A stretch of 64,000 bases of DNA from Pseudomonas asplenii (lineage in GTDB: Bacteria > Pseudomonadota > Gammaproteobacteria > Pseudomonadales > Pseudomonadaceae). Location: NCBI RefSeq assembly GCF_001293465.1, contig NZ_JSYZ01000017.1, positions 1 to 64,000 on the forward strand. Reading direction: 5' to 3'. Position 1 is the stretch's first letter; each line of letters begins with the position of its first letter. Made by a program: the position numbers and the translations under genes. Of this stretch, positions 9,447 to 17,691 are shown in pieces. The notes under the pieces are model-generated. The model was not told where the DNA came from. It was given only the letters and a program-made list of their open reading frames with translations, and did no database searches.

Positions 9447-10991
9447 TCAACGCCCAACCCTGTCCAGCGCCGCCACTTCCTGGCGCTCGATCCCCATGAA
9501 CCGTCGCACCCGTTCCCCCTGATCACCCTCGCGAATCTCCCGCGGGCTGGCATCGAGCTGCACCACGCCGTTCTCCATGAAGATCACCCGGTCGGAGATC
9601 GACATGGCGAAATCCATCTCATGGGTGACGATGAGCATCGTCATGCCTTCGTCGGCCAGCTCGCGGATCACCTTGAGCACGTCTCCCACCAGCTCCGGGT
9701 CCAAGGCCGAAGTGGGCTCGTCGAACAGCATGATCTGCGGCTCCATCGCCAGCGCCCGGGCGATCGCCACCCGCTGCTGCTGGCCGCCGGACAACTGGTG
9801 CGGGTACTTGTGGGCATGGGCCAGCAGGCCGACCTTGTCCAGCAGCGCCAGCGCCCGCTGCTCGCTCGGTTCACGGCTGGCCCCGTGATAACGCGGCGCC
9901 AGGGTGACGTTGTCGAGAATGCTGCGGTGCGGGAACAGGTTGAAGTTCTGGAACACCATGCCGATGCTGCGCACGCCCCGGCGGACCTGCGGGCTGTTGG
10001 CGCGGTCGCTGGCGCTGATGAAGCTTTCGCCGAACAGCACGATTTCGCCCTGGTCGATGCTTTCCAGGCCGTTGATGGTACGGATCAGCGAGGTCTTGCC
10101 GGAGCCGGACGGGCCGATGATCGAGATCACCTGGCCGCTGCCGACGTTCAGGTCGATGCCCTTGAGCACTTCGTGATTGCCGTAGCGCTTGTGGATATTG
10201 CGCAACTGCAGGGCCGGGGCGGCTCCGGCCACCGGCAGTGGGCGGAGGCTCGCCGGTGACGGCAGCAGGCGCGACCTGAGGCTGGCGGTGGCGCTGTCGG
10301 CGAGGGTTTGCGGCTTGCGCTGGTTCAGGTCCAGGTAGCGCTCCAGGCGTTGCAGCAGCCAGCCGAACAGGCTGACGATCAGCACGTAGTACACCGCCAC
10401 CGCGCCGAGGGTTTCCATCACCAGGAAGTTCTGCGCGTAGAGACGCTGGCCGACCGTGAGGATTTCGGTGAGGGAGATCACCGAGACCAGCGACGTCAGT
10501 TTCACCACGGTGATGTATTCGTTGATCAGCGTTGGCAGTGAAATGCGGAACGCCTGGGGAATCACGATCAGCCGTTGCAGCCCGAGCAGGCCGATGCCGA
10601 GGGCGCGGCCGGCCTCCTTCTGGCCCTTGGCGACCGAGATCAGCCCGCCGCGATGGATCTCGGCCATGTACGCCGCCTCGGTGACCACCAGAGCGAACAG
10701 CCCGGAGTAGAACGGGTTGGACAGCACCCGGCCGGTGGCCGGCAACAGTTGCGGCAGGTTGTAGACGAACACCACCAGCACCAGCAGCGGAATGCTGCGG
10801 AAGAACCAGATGTACACCGCGGCCGGTGCGCGCAGCCAGGCCGAGGCCGACAGCTTGGCCGAGGCCAGGACGAAGCCCAGCACCATGCCGATGAACCAGG
10901 CCAGGGCGCTGAGCTCGACCACCGTGACACAGGCCTGCCAGAAGGCGGGCATCGAGAACAGCGAAAGAAAATAGGGCCAATCGAATTGCAT
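9447..10991 (-). CDS. Amino-acid ABC transporter, fused permease and ATP-binding protein
   Basis: The product (514 residues) joins two subunits that are usually separate. Residues 1 to about 230 form a polar-amino-acid (HisM/GlnP-type) permease with several hydrophobic segments and the EAA-like loop EAGRALGIGLLGLQRLIVIPQA. After a linker of about 25 residues, the rest is an ATPase with Walker A GPSGSGKTS near 290, signature LSGGQQQR near 403 and Walker B IMLFDEPTSALD near 420. The ATG follows GAGGT. It is last of a four-gene minus-strand operon, 140 bases after the binding-protein gene. With both halves in one chain, a homodimer could form the whole membrane complex. The substrate is unknown; the family suggests amino acids or derivatives. 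Confidence 0.9.
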   Translation of the reverse strand: MQFDWPYFLSLFSMPAFWQACVTVVELSALAWFIGMVLGFVLASAKLSASAWLRAPAAVYIWFFRSIPLLVLVVFVYNLPQLLPATGRVLSNPFYSGLFALVVTEAAYMAEIHRGGLISVAKGQKEAGRALGIGLLGLQRLIVIPQAFRISLPTLINEYITVVKLTSLVSVISLTEILTVGQRLYAQNFLVMETLGAVAVYYVLIVSLFGWLLQRLERYLDLNQRKPQTLADSATASLRSRLLPSPASLRPLPVAGAAPALQLRNIHKRYGNHEVLKGIDLNVGSGQVISIIGPSGSGKTSLIRTINGLESIDQGEIVLFGESFISASDRANSPQVRRGVRSIGMVFQNFNLFPHRSILDNVTLAPRYHGASREPSEQRALALLDKVGLLAHAHKYPHQLSGGQQQRVAIARALAMEPQIMLFDEPTSALDPELVGDVLKVIRELADEGMTMLIVTHEMDFAMSISDRVIFMENGVVQLDASPREIREGDQGERVRRFMGIERQEVAALDRVGR

Positions 10992-11070
10992 GGGAACCTC
11001 GGTGATTCAGGGCCTGGCGCCTTTTGGGGGAATAACACTGCCCCTGGAGAAACCGATCGGGGTGAACACC

Positions 11071-11106
11071 CTCCTTGTGGGAGCCGGCCGGGCGGTTCCC
11101 ACAGGA
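11071..11106. repeat. Hairpin between binding-protein and permease-ATPase genes
   Basis: Inverted arms with cores TGTGGGAGCC and GGTTCCCACA, extended outward by CTCCT and AGGAG with a one-base bulge, form a stem of about 14 bp around an 8-base loop. It lies in the 140-base gap after the binding-protein gene. The arms resemble the outer part of Pseudomonas REP pairs. In similar transport operons such stems often stabilise the upstream message or end part of the transcripts; that role here is inference. Confidence 0.6.
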
Positions 11107-11131
11107 GGTGTGTCTTCCACGGGGCGTGTGC

Positions 11132-11923
11132 TTATTCCGCCGCTTCCAGCGCGTACTTGTTCAGGATCGCCGTGTACTCACCGCTCTTCTTCGTCTCCTC
11201 GAACGCCTTGAGCAGTGCCTGGTAAGTGGCGTCATTGCCCTTCTTCACGAAGATCCCCAGGGTCTGCTGGTAGATCGGATGTTCGGTGGTCACCACCACC
11301 CGGCCCTTGGTCCGCTCGGCAATCATCTTCGCCGCACCGGCGATTTCCACCTGCGCCTGGATATTGTTCGACAGCAGCGCCTGGGTGACCTCCGGCGCCG
11401 AGGGGTATTCGCTCACGGTGATCTCCCCCTTGCCCTTGGGCACGCAGTATTCGCTGGACAGCTTGCGGAACTGCGCGACCCAGGTGGTGCCCTGTTCCAG
11501 GCCGACCTTCAGTCCGCACAGGTCCTCCGGCGTCGCCGGCTTCAGCCCGCTGTCCCTGGGCACCATGATCGCCGCGCCGGTCCTGGCGTAGGCGATGGTC
11601 ATGGCCTGGGTCTGGCGCTCGGGGGTGATGTACATGCCGGAAATGATCGCGTCGAACTTGCCGGCGTTCAGGCCCATGATCAGGCTCGGAAACTTGGTGT
11701 CGATGAACTCCGCCTTGCTCTCCATGTGCTTGGCCAGCGCGTGGGACAGTTCCGGATCGGAGCCGACCACGTTCTTGTCCGAGTCGTAGGACTCGAAGGG
11801 CGGATAGGTGATTTCCATGCCGATTTTCAGTTGGCCGGGCGTGGCCGTCGCGGCGGCGAAGGCGCTGGCGGTGCAGAACAGGGTGGTGGCGAGCAGGGTC
11901 AGGCCAGGGAGGTGCTTGAGCAT
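11132..11923 (-). CDS. Periplasmic substrate-binding protein of an amino-acid-type ABC transporter
   Basis: The 263-residue product is a family 3 (SBP_bac_3) solute-binding protein. A Sec signal peptide covers about residues 1-23 (hydrophobic LPGLTLLATTLFCTASAFA). The mature protein begins the family pattern LKIGMEITYPPFESYD and includes GLNAGKFDAIISGMYITPER. The ATG follows GGAG at 9 bases. It is the third gene of the minus-strand operon, 37 bases after the oxygenase gene, and supplies the ligand to the fused permease-ATPase downstream. The ligand cannot be read from the sequence. Confidence 0.9.
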   Translation of the reverse strand: MLKHLPGLTLLATTLFCTASAFAAATATPGQLKIGMEITYPPFESYDSDKNVVGSDPELSHALAKHMESKAEFIDTKFPSLIMGLNAGKFDAIISGMYITPERQTQAMTIAYARTGAAIMVPRDSGLKPATPEDLCGLKVGLEQGTTWVAQFRKLSSEYCVPKGKGEITVSEYPSAPEVTQALLSNNIQAQVEIAGAAKMIAERTKGRVVVTTEHPIYQQTLGIFVKKGNDATYQALLKAFEETKKSGEYTAILNKYALEAAE

Positions 11924-11960
11924 GGACGATAACTCCGGGTTGGGTAGGTGAGCGGCAGGT

Positions 11961-13019
11961 TCAGGAAGGCTGCGCCTGGTTTTTCAGGTGACCGAAACTC
12001 GAGGGCTTGCGGGCTTTTTCCGGCAGGTCGATCTCGCCGTTCTCCACGCGCCGGCGCAGGTACTGGTAGGTCTGCAGCGCCTGGCCGTACATGTGTTCGC
12101 CGATGGCGATCTGCTCGTATTCCTGGCCTGCCTTGGCGAAGCTCGGCAGCGGCCGGATCAGGGTGTGGTAATCGCAGGCGTAGAACAGCGGGAAGGCGTA
12201 ACGCTCCTCGCTGACGGTACGTACCCGGTGGGCGGTGGCGACGAAGGCACCGGCGGTCATCACTTCGAGCATGTCGCCGATGTTCACCACGAAGGCGCCG
12301 GGGATCGGTGGCGCGTCGATCCACTGGCCCTGGTCGTTCAGCACCTCCAGGCCGGGCTTGTCGGCCAGCAGGATGGTGAAGCACTCGTAGTCGGTGTGGG
12401 CGCCGATGCCCGGGGCGTCCTGGGCGGCGTCATCGAACGGGTAGTGGATCAGCCGCAGCTTCGACGGCGGCCGGGTGACCAGCGCATCGAAGGTGTTTTC
12501 CTCCAATCCCAGGGCCAGGGCGAAACCGCCGAACAGCTTGCGTCCCAGGGCGAAAACCGCGGCGTAGTAGGCCTGCGCGGCCTCCTTGAAGCCCGGCAGC
12601 GTCGGCCATTCGTTCGGCCCCAGCAGCGGGGTGCCGGCCAGCACCAGCGGGTCGTCCGCCGGCACCTCGAAGCCGATGTCGAAGGCTTCCTTGTGGTCCG
12701 GCTTGCCCTTGGCATACACCTCTTCGCCCTCGGGCACGAAGCCCTTGTGGGTCTTCGAGGTGCCGATGTAGTGCTGCATCTTGGTTTCGAACGGTTGGGC
12801 GAAATAGTCGCTGGCCGCCTGGCGCAGGTTGGCGATCAGTTGTGGGTCGATGCCGTGCCCGGTGATGTAGAGGAAACCGACCTCGCTGGCTGCGTTGCCC
12901 AACTGCTCGGCGACCGCCAGCCGATGTTCCAGTTCGACGCTGAACAACCCGGCGATATCCACCACCGGAATGCTCTTGAAATTGGCCTGGGCCGGATGCT
13001 TGTGACTGTTCTCAGGCAT
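11961..13019 (-). CDS. Isopenicillin-N-synthase-like Fe(II)-dependent oxygenase
   Basis: The 352-residue product belongs to the double-stranded beta-helix oxygenases related to isopenicillin N synthase and plant 2-oxoglutarate dioxygenases. The N-terminal part (IPVVDIAGLF, then VGFLYITGHGID) is the usual DIOX_N domain. The iron triad is visible as His208 and Asp210 in GAHTDYE and His264 in ATAHRV. Arg273 of the RxS co-substrate motif is present, but the third position is Ala (RYAFP) where the family normally has Ser. It lies 12 bases downstream of the TIM-barrel gene and is transcribed with a transporter, so it probably acts on the imported compound. The reaction is not known. Confidence 0.85.
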   Translation of the reverse strand: MPENSHKHPAQANFKSIPVVDIAGLFSVELEHRLAVAEQLGNAASEVGFLYITGHGIDPQLIANLRQAASDYFAQPFETKMQHYIGTSKTHKGFVPEGEEVYAKGKPDHKEAFDIGFEVPADDPLVLAGTPLLGPNEWPTLPGFKEAAQAYYAAVFALGRKLFGGFALALGLEENTFDALVTRPPSKLRLIHYPFDDAAQDAPGIGAHTDYECFTILLADKPGLEVLNDQGQWIDAPPIPGAFVVNIGDMLEVMTAGAFVATAHRVRTVSEERYAFPLFYACDYHTLIRPLPSFAKAGQEYEQIAIGEHMYGQALQTYQYLRRRVENGEIDLPEKARKPSSFGHLKNQAQPS

Positions 13020-13031
13020 GACGCGAACGCC

Positions 13032-13883
13032 TCACGGTTGGGTTGAATGACGGAAACGGTCGAAGTGCTCGCGCTCGGTGCGGGCCATCCACACGTTGAG
13101 CGACCACAGGTCGGCGACCGGAACGTTGGTGAAGGGCAGGTGATGCAGGTAGCCGTCGGCACCGAACTCCGGGGTCAGCGTGCTGACCGTGTAACCGCGG
13201 GCCTGCTGGGCGCGCCAGACGCTTTCCCAGTGGGCCTGGTGGAAGGCCAGCTCGCGGGCGTACTCCGGGGCGCCGGGATGAGGCACCTGCGGGCCCTGGT
13301 CATAGCCGACCCGGGCCTGGATATGGTGGACGCGCTCGACGAATGGCCGCAGGTCGTCGGCCGGGTCGTCGAGCAGGCGCTCGCAGGTGACCACCCAGTG
13401 GCTGATGTCGCTGGTGAAGCGCAGGTCGGGCAGTTGCCGGATCAGCTCAAGGGTCACCCAGGGGTTGAACAGCGAGCGTGCACGATGGGTTTCGAAACTG
13501 CAGGCCTGGCCCTGCCGGCGTGCCAGGTCCATGGCCTGGCCGAAGAACTCCACCTGCTGCGCCAGGGGCCAGCGGTCGTTGCCGGCCAGCAGGTTGACGA
13601 AACGTGGCTCCAGCTCGGCGGCCCAGGCGAGTTTCTGTTCGAGGTCGCGCAGATGCTCGACGGGGGCTGCCGACTGCTCGGGGAGCACATCGTAGGCGGT
13701 GAAGACGGTGCTGATGTAAGGCGTGCGGTTGGCACGCAGGAAGGCGGCGAACTCGGCACGTTCTGCGGCCGCCAGTGGCAGGCGGGCTTCCATGCCGTCG
13801 AAGCCGGCCTCCAGCAACTCGTCGAGTGCCTGGGCCTTGCTGGCGGTGTAGCCCCACAGGGTGCGGAAAATCTCCAGTTTCAT
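13032..13883 (-). CDS. Xylose-isomerase-like TIM-barrel protein (sugar phosphate isomerase/epimerase family)
   Basis: The product has 283 residues from the ATG at 13883, which has GAGGT eight bases upstream; a longer in-frame start at 13907 lacks one. The pattern LDELLEAGFDGMEARLP, FETHRAR and RFTSDISHWV fits the AP_endonuc_2/xylose-isomerase-like TIM barrel, with candidate metal ligands in ETH and DISH. It is the first gene of the operon with the oxygenase and the ABC transporter. Members of this family isomerise or epimerise sugars, but also act on hydroxypyruvate and other small acids. The substrate is unknown; pairing with an oxygenase and a polar-amino-acid transporter suggests a catabolic role. 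Confidence 0.8.
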   Translation of the reverse strand: MKLEIFRTLWGYTASKAQALDELLEAGFDGMEARLPLAAAERAEFAAFLRANRTPYISTVFTAYDVLPEQSAAPVEHLRDLEQKLAWAAELEPRFVNLLAGNDRWPLAQQVEFFGQAMDLARRQGQACSFETHRARSLFNPWVTLELIRQLPDLRFTSDISHWVVTCERLLDDPADDLRPFVERVHHIQARVGYDQGPQVPHPGAPEYARELAFHQAHWESVWRAQQARGYTVSTLTPEFGADGYLHHLPFTNVPVADLWSLNVWMARTEREHFDRFRHSTQP

Positions 13884-14228
13884 CAGTGAACCTCGACCAA
13901 ACCTCAAGCTGCTCGGGACCCGCCACGGCGAGAAGCCTGGGCGAGCGGTTAGGGCAGTTGGAAAGGTTTCGTCGAGCCGGCCCTCTTCTGTGGGGCGGTC
14001 TCACTGACGCCAGGCGCCGCTTGCGCAGCGTCATGAACCAGCCTGCGAAGGGCGATGGGTCGATCTTAGGCAGCCCCGCAGGCGGGAAAAAATAGCAAAC
14101 CTCAAATCGATACTTCAGAGATTTCTAAACCATTAGTGGGCTATGCATGATCTCAATCTAACGCTGATTTGCCAGCTATATGCTATCGTTGCGGCAATAT
14201 TCTGACGTAGTATCCAGAGAATTCTTAC
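13884..14228. other. Intergenic region between the transporter operon and yfiR
   Basis: This 345-base gap separates two divergent operons and should hold both promoters. The part next to the minus-strand operon is GC-rich and contains GACGC/GCGTC inverted arms near 14007-14033. From about 14090 to 14228 the sequence becomes AT-rich, which fits a promoter region for yfiRNB. I cannot name a specific -35/-10 pair or operator with confidence. I see no gene in it. Confidence 0.5.
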
Positions 14229-14804
14229 ATGAACATGGCTGCCTGGATGATGTGGCGGTTTTTTGGCTCAAGACAGTTCGCGGTGTCCGTCCTGTGTTGC
14301 CTGTTCATGCACGCGGGCATGGCCGAAGACGCCGCTCCCCGTGGCGGCGCCGAGCAGCGGGCCCAGGCCGTCACCCAGGTGGTGCTGGGTATTCTCAGTT
14401 ACGCCCGCTGGCCGGTGGAGCCGGCGCAGTTGCGCCTGTGCATCGTCGGGCCGACCCAATACACCGATGACCTGGTCAAGGGCACGACCCAGGCCAGCGG
14501 CCGCCCGGTGCTGGTACAGCGCCTGCTGGCCAGCAACCCGGCCGTCGGCGACAGCTGTGACGCGGTGTACATCGGCCAGTTGTCCAGCAACGAGCGCAAC
14601 CAGTTGTTCGCGTCACTGGCCGGCCATGCGGTGCTGAGCATCAGCGAAGAAGGCGACCATTGCGTCGTCGGCAGCCTGTTCTGCCTGCGTGTCGGCGACG
14701 AGCAGGTGGCGTTCGAGGTCAACCTGGATTCGGTGGCCCGCAGCGGCGTGCGCATTCACCCCAGCGTCCTGCAACTGTCCCGCCGGCGGGCCCCACAGCC
14801 ATGA
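14229..14804 (+). CDS. yfiR: Periplasmic repressor of YfiN (YfiR)
   Basis: YfiR is a periplasmic protein that binds the YfiN sensor region and keeps its diguanylate cyclase off; reducing or envelope stress relieves this. The 191-residue product has an N-terminal signal sequence (about residues 16-32) and the YfiR/DUF4154 pattern with WPVEPAQLRLCIVG and CDAVYIGQL. Four cysteines fall at 71, 110, 145 and 152, the positions known to form the redox-sensitive disulfides in P. aeruginosa YfiR. The matching numbering supports this start. Its TGA overlaps the yfiN ATG (ATGA), so the two are probably coupled. Confidence 0.95.
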   Translation: MNMAAWMMWRFFGSRQFAVSVLCCLFMHAGMAEDAAPRGGAEQRAQAVTQVVLGILSYARWPVEPAQLRLCIVGPTQYTDDLVKGTTQASGRPVLVQRLLASNPAVGDSCDAVYIGQLSSNERNQLFASLAGHAVLSISEEGDHCVVGSLFCLRVGDEQVAFEVNLDSVARSGVRIHPSVLQLSRRRAPQP

Positions 14805-16072
14805 TCGGTCTGCACAAGCCGGACAACCGCCGCACCCTGCGTTCGGTGCTGGGGCGTGGGCACATGCTGGTGGCCCTGGCGGCGGTCGGCCTGGTCAGCG
14901 TTTCGCTGACCTTGCTCGGTGTGCTGGCGCTTCGGGTCTACGCCGACCACAACCTGCACCTGATCGCCCGCTCCATCAGCTACACCGTCGAGGCGGCGGT
15001 GGTGTTCAACGACCGCAGTGCGGCGACCGAAGCCCTGGACCTGATCGCCTCTACCGAAGAAGTGGCCGAGGCCGAGATCTTCACCGCCAGCGGCCAGCGC
15101 CTGGCCCATTGGCAACGCCCGGAAACCGGCCTGCTGTCGCGGCTGGAAATGCAACTGGCGAGGAGCCTGCTGGAACAGCCCATCGAACTGCCGATCCTGC
15201 ACCAGAACCGCGAGGTCGGCAGCGTGCGCCTGACCGGTCATGGCGCCAGCCTGATGCGCTACCTGCTCAGCGGCCTGGCCGGCATCCTGGTGTGCAGCGT
15301 GCTGGCGGCCTGGCTCGGCCTGTACCTGGCCCGCCGGTTGCTGCGCGGGATCCTCGTGCCGCTGCGCAGCCTGGCCGAAGTGGCCCACGCCGTGCGTAGC
15401 GAGCGGGCCTTCGAGCGGCGGGTACCGCCGGCGCAGATTGTCGAACTGGACAACCTCGGCAACGACTTCAATGCCCTGCTCGATGAGCTGGAAGCCTGGC
15501 AGACGCACCTGCAGAACGAAAACCAGACCCTGGCGCACCAGGCCAGCCACGACAGCCTGACCGGCCTGCCCAACCGGGCCTTCTTCGAAGGTCGGCTGAT
15601 GCGCGCCTTGCGCAACGGTGCCCGGCAGGGCGAGCGGGTCGCGGTGCTGTTTCTCGACAGCGACCGCTTTAAGGAAATCAACGACACCTTCGGCCATGCG
15701 GCAGGCGATGCGGTATTGGTGGCCGTGGCCACGCGGGTGCGTGCGCAACTGCGTGAAGATGACCTGGTGGCGCGGCTTGGCGGCGACGAGTTCGCCGTGT
15801 TGCTGACCCCGCTGCACAGCATCGAGGACGCCGAGCAGATTGCCGAGAAGATCATCGCCAGCATGGAACTGCCGATCCCGGTGCCCGGCCCGACCCAGGT
15901 CGTCACCTCGCTGAGTATCGGCATCGCCGTCTACCCCGATCACGGCAACACCCCGGGCTCGCTGCTCAATGCCGCCGATGGCGCCATGTACCAGGCCAAG
16001 CGCCTTTCCCGAGGCAGTCGACACACCGCGCAGTCGGAGCACAGCGCCGCCTCAGTCCCCACCAGGAGTTGA
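14801..16072 (+). CDS. yfiN: Membrane diguanylate cyclase YfiN (TpbB)
   Basis: YfiN makes c-di-GMP and promotes attachment and small-colony growth when released from YfiR. The 423-residue product has a transmembrane segment near residues 17-45, a periplasmic CHASE8-type sensor region, a second membrane segment near 150-175 (LLSGLAGILVCSVLAAWLGL), a HAMP-like stretch and a C-terminal GGDEF domain. The active-site motif GGDEF is near residue 327, and the inhibitory RxxD site (REDD) lies five residues before it, so both catalysis and product inhibition are expected. The start is the ATG overlapping the yfiR stop. yfiB follows. Confidence 0.95.
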   Translation: MIGLHKPDNRRTLRSVLGRGHMLVALAAVGLVSVSLTLLGVLALRVYADHNLHLIARSISYTVEAAVVFNDRSAATEALDLIASTEEVAEAEIFTASGQRLAHWQRPETGLLSRLEMQLARSLLEQPIELPILHQNREVGSVRLTGHGASLMRYLLSGLAGILVCSVLAAWLGLYLARRLLRGILVPLRSLAEVAHAVRSERAFERRVPPAQIVELDNLGNDFNALLDELEAWQTHLQNENQTLAHQASHDSLTGLPNRAFFEGRLMRALRNGARQGERVAVLFLDSDRFKEINDTFGHAAGDAVLVAVATRVRAQLREDDLVARLGGDEFAVLLTPLHSIEDAEQIAEKIIASMELPIPVPGPTQVVTSLSIGIAVYPDHGNTPGSLLNAADGAMYQAKRLSRGSRHTAQSEHSAASVPTRS

Positions 16073-16076
16073 ACCC

Positions 16077-16580
16077 TTGTCTACCTTGACCCAACGTTCC
16101 CTGCGATTTTTCAGCGTTGCCCTGTTTGCCGCCCTGCTGGCGCTGGGCGGCTGCCAGACGGCTGCGCAGAAAGGCCTGAGCCCGGCGCAGATCGCCGTCC
16201 TCAAGCAGCAGGGTTTCGAACTGACGGACGATGGCTGGGCTTTCGGCCTGTCGGGCAAGGTGCTGTTCGGCAGTGACCTGGATGGGTTGAACCCGCAAAG
16301 CCAGGCCATCGTCGAGCGGATCGCCAGGGCCCTGCTCAGCGTGGATATCCAGCGGGTGCGGGTGGATGGGCACACCGATGCGTCGGGCAAGGACGACTAC
16401 AACGAACAGTTGTCGGTACGCCGGGCCAACAGTGTGGCGACGGTACTGCGGCAGTCCGGGATGAAGCCGGAAAACATCCAGGTCCGTGGCCTGGGCAGCC
16501 GCGAACCGGTGGCCAGCAACAGCACCGTGGCCGGGCGGACAGAAAACCGCCGGGTGGCGATCGTGGTGATTGCCGACTGA
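16077..16580 (+). CDS. yfiB: OmpA-like outer-membrane lipoprotein YfiB
   Basis: YfiB is an outer-membrane, peptidoglycan-binding lipoprotein that sequesters YfiR and so activates YfiN. I start at TTG 16077, which has AGGAG eight bases upstream and begins 4 bases after the yfiN stop; ATG codons further upstream lie inside yfiN. The 167 residues begin with a signal peptide ending in a lipobox (LALGGC). The C-terminal OmpA domain shows VDGHTDASGKDDYNEQLSVRRA and GLGSREPVASN, the usual diaminopimelate-binding region. It completes the yfiRNB operon. Confidence 0.93.
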   Translation: MSTLTQRSLRFFSVALFAALLALGGCQTAAQKGLSPAQIAVLKQQGFELTDDGWAFGLSGKVLFGSDLDGLNPQSQAIVERIARALLSVDIQRVRVDGHTDASGKDDYNEQLSVRRANSVATVLRQSGMKPENIQVRGLGSREPVASNSTVAGRTENRRVAIVVIAD

Positions 16581-16615
16581 GTGCCCGCGAAGAGGCCTAT
16601 CCGACTGGCGGCATT

Positions 16616-17563
16616 CTAATCGACGAACCGAAGCGCCCGCGTCTCCCCCAGCAGCAGCGGTCGATTCAGTTCCGTGACTTCCCGAATGTAGTCCCACAAC
16701 AGATTGATCCGCTTGAGTTTGCGCAGATCCTCCCGGCAATACATCCAGAACTGCCGGGTGATACTCACCTCATCCGGCAACACCGGCAGCAGGTTCGGGT
16801 CCTGGGCCGCCAGGAAACACGGCAGGATCGCCAGCGCCCGGCCCTGTTGCGCCGCGACGAACTGGGCGATCACGCTGGTGCTGCGCAGGTTGGCGGTGGC
16901 GTTGGGCAGCAGGTTGGCCAGGTACAGCAGCTCGTTGCTGAACGCCAGGTCGTCGACGTAGCTGACGAAACGGTGCCGGCCCAGGTCGCTGGCGCGGCGG
17001 ATCGGCGGGTGCTGGTCCAGGTACGGCTGGGTCGCGTACAGCTGCAGGCGGTAGTCGCACAGCTTGCAGCACACATAGGGCCCGTGCTCCGGGCGCTCCA
17101 GGGCGATGACGATATCCGCCTCGCGCTTGGACAGGCTGATGAAGTGCGGCAGTGGCAGGATATCCACCGAGATCGCCGGGTAGGCGTCGACGAAATGGCT
17201 CAGTTGCGGGGTGATGAAGAAGCTGCCGAAGCCCTCCGTGCAGCCCATGCGCACATGCCCCGAGAGCGCCACGCCAGACCCCGACACCTGCTCGCAGGCC
17301 ATGTGCAGGGTGCTTTCGATGGACTCGGCATAGCCCATCAGGCGCTGGCCCTCGGCGGTGAGGACGAAGCCGCTGGTGCGCGACTTTTCGAACAGCAGGG
17401 TGCCCAGGGCCGCCTCCAGCGAACTGATGCGCCGTGACACCGTGGTGTAGTCCACCGCCAGGCGCTTGGCCGCGCTGCTGGCCTTGCGGGTACGGGCAAC
17501 CTCAAGGAAAAACTTCAGGTCGTCCCAGTTCAATGAACCCAAAGACGTGATGTTTTTTTGCAT
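16616..17563 (-). CDS. LysR-family regulator divergent from mmsAB
   Basis: This is a LysR-type regulator of about 315 residues. The winged helix-turn-helix is near the N-terminus (LNWDDLKFFLEVARTRKASSAA, then VDYTTVSRRISSLE), followed by the substrate-binding domain. I start at ATG 17563 (MQKNITSLG). An alternative GTG at 17605 would put coding sequence across the 29-base dyad described separately, which looks like an operator. It is transcribed away from mmsA and probably controls it in response to a valine-pathway intermediate. In P. aeruginosa the mms regulator is AraC-type, so this would be a different control for the same pathway; that is inference. Confidence 0.88.
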   Translation of the reverse strand: MQKNITSLGSLNWDDLKFFLEVARTRKASSAAKRLAVDYTTVSRRISSLEAALGTLLFEKSRTSGFVLTAEGQRLMGYAESIESTLHMACEQVSGSGVALSGHVRMGCTEGFGSFFITPQLSHFVDAYPAISVDILPLPHFISLSKREADIVIALERPEHGPYVCCKLCDYRLQLYATQPYLDQHPPIRRASDLGRHRFVSYVDDLAFSNELLYLANLLPNATANLRSTSVIAQFVAAQQGRALAILPCFLAAQDPNLLPVLPDEVSITRQFWMYCREDLRKLKRINLLWDYIREVTELNRPLLLGETRALRFVD

Positions 17564-17578
17564 GTTGATCCGGTTTTT

Positions 17579-17607
17579 ATGTGCGTTCTTATTAGAAGAA
17601 TGCACAT
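17579..17607. promoter_or_regulatory. Dyad operator between the LysR gene and mmsA
   Basis: A 29-base near-perfect palindrome with arms ATGTGCGTTCTT and AAGAATGCACAT around the spacer ATTAG; one position in each arm departs from symmetry. It lies between the divergent LysR and mmsA genes and overlaps the candidate mmsA -35 element. Position and symmetry fit a LysR-type recognition site, so autoregulation and control of mmsA are both plausible. Confidence 0.65.
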
Positions 17608-17614
17608 CTATACT
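17586..17614 (+). promoter_or_regulatory. Candidate sigma70 promoter for mmsAB
   Basis: TTCTTA at 17586-17591 and TATACT at 17609-17614 are separated by 17 bases, pointing towards mmsA 78 bases further on. The -35 element falls inside the palindromic operator. This fits a regulated promoter, though the -35 match is weak. Confidence 0.4.
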
Positions 17615-17691
17615 CCAAAAACAGTCCAGTCACCATGCTCGGGTATCGTCCCGTCCGGGATTCGGCCATTACAATAATTCAGGAGACTTCC

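Noticed and set aside
16581..16600. TGCCCGCGAAGAGGC after yfiB as a REP element
   Set aside because: Only part of the REP core is present and no partner is nearby; it may be a relic, but is too short to call.
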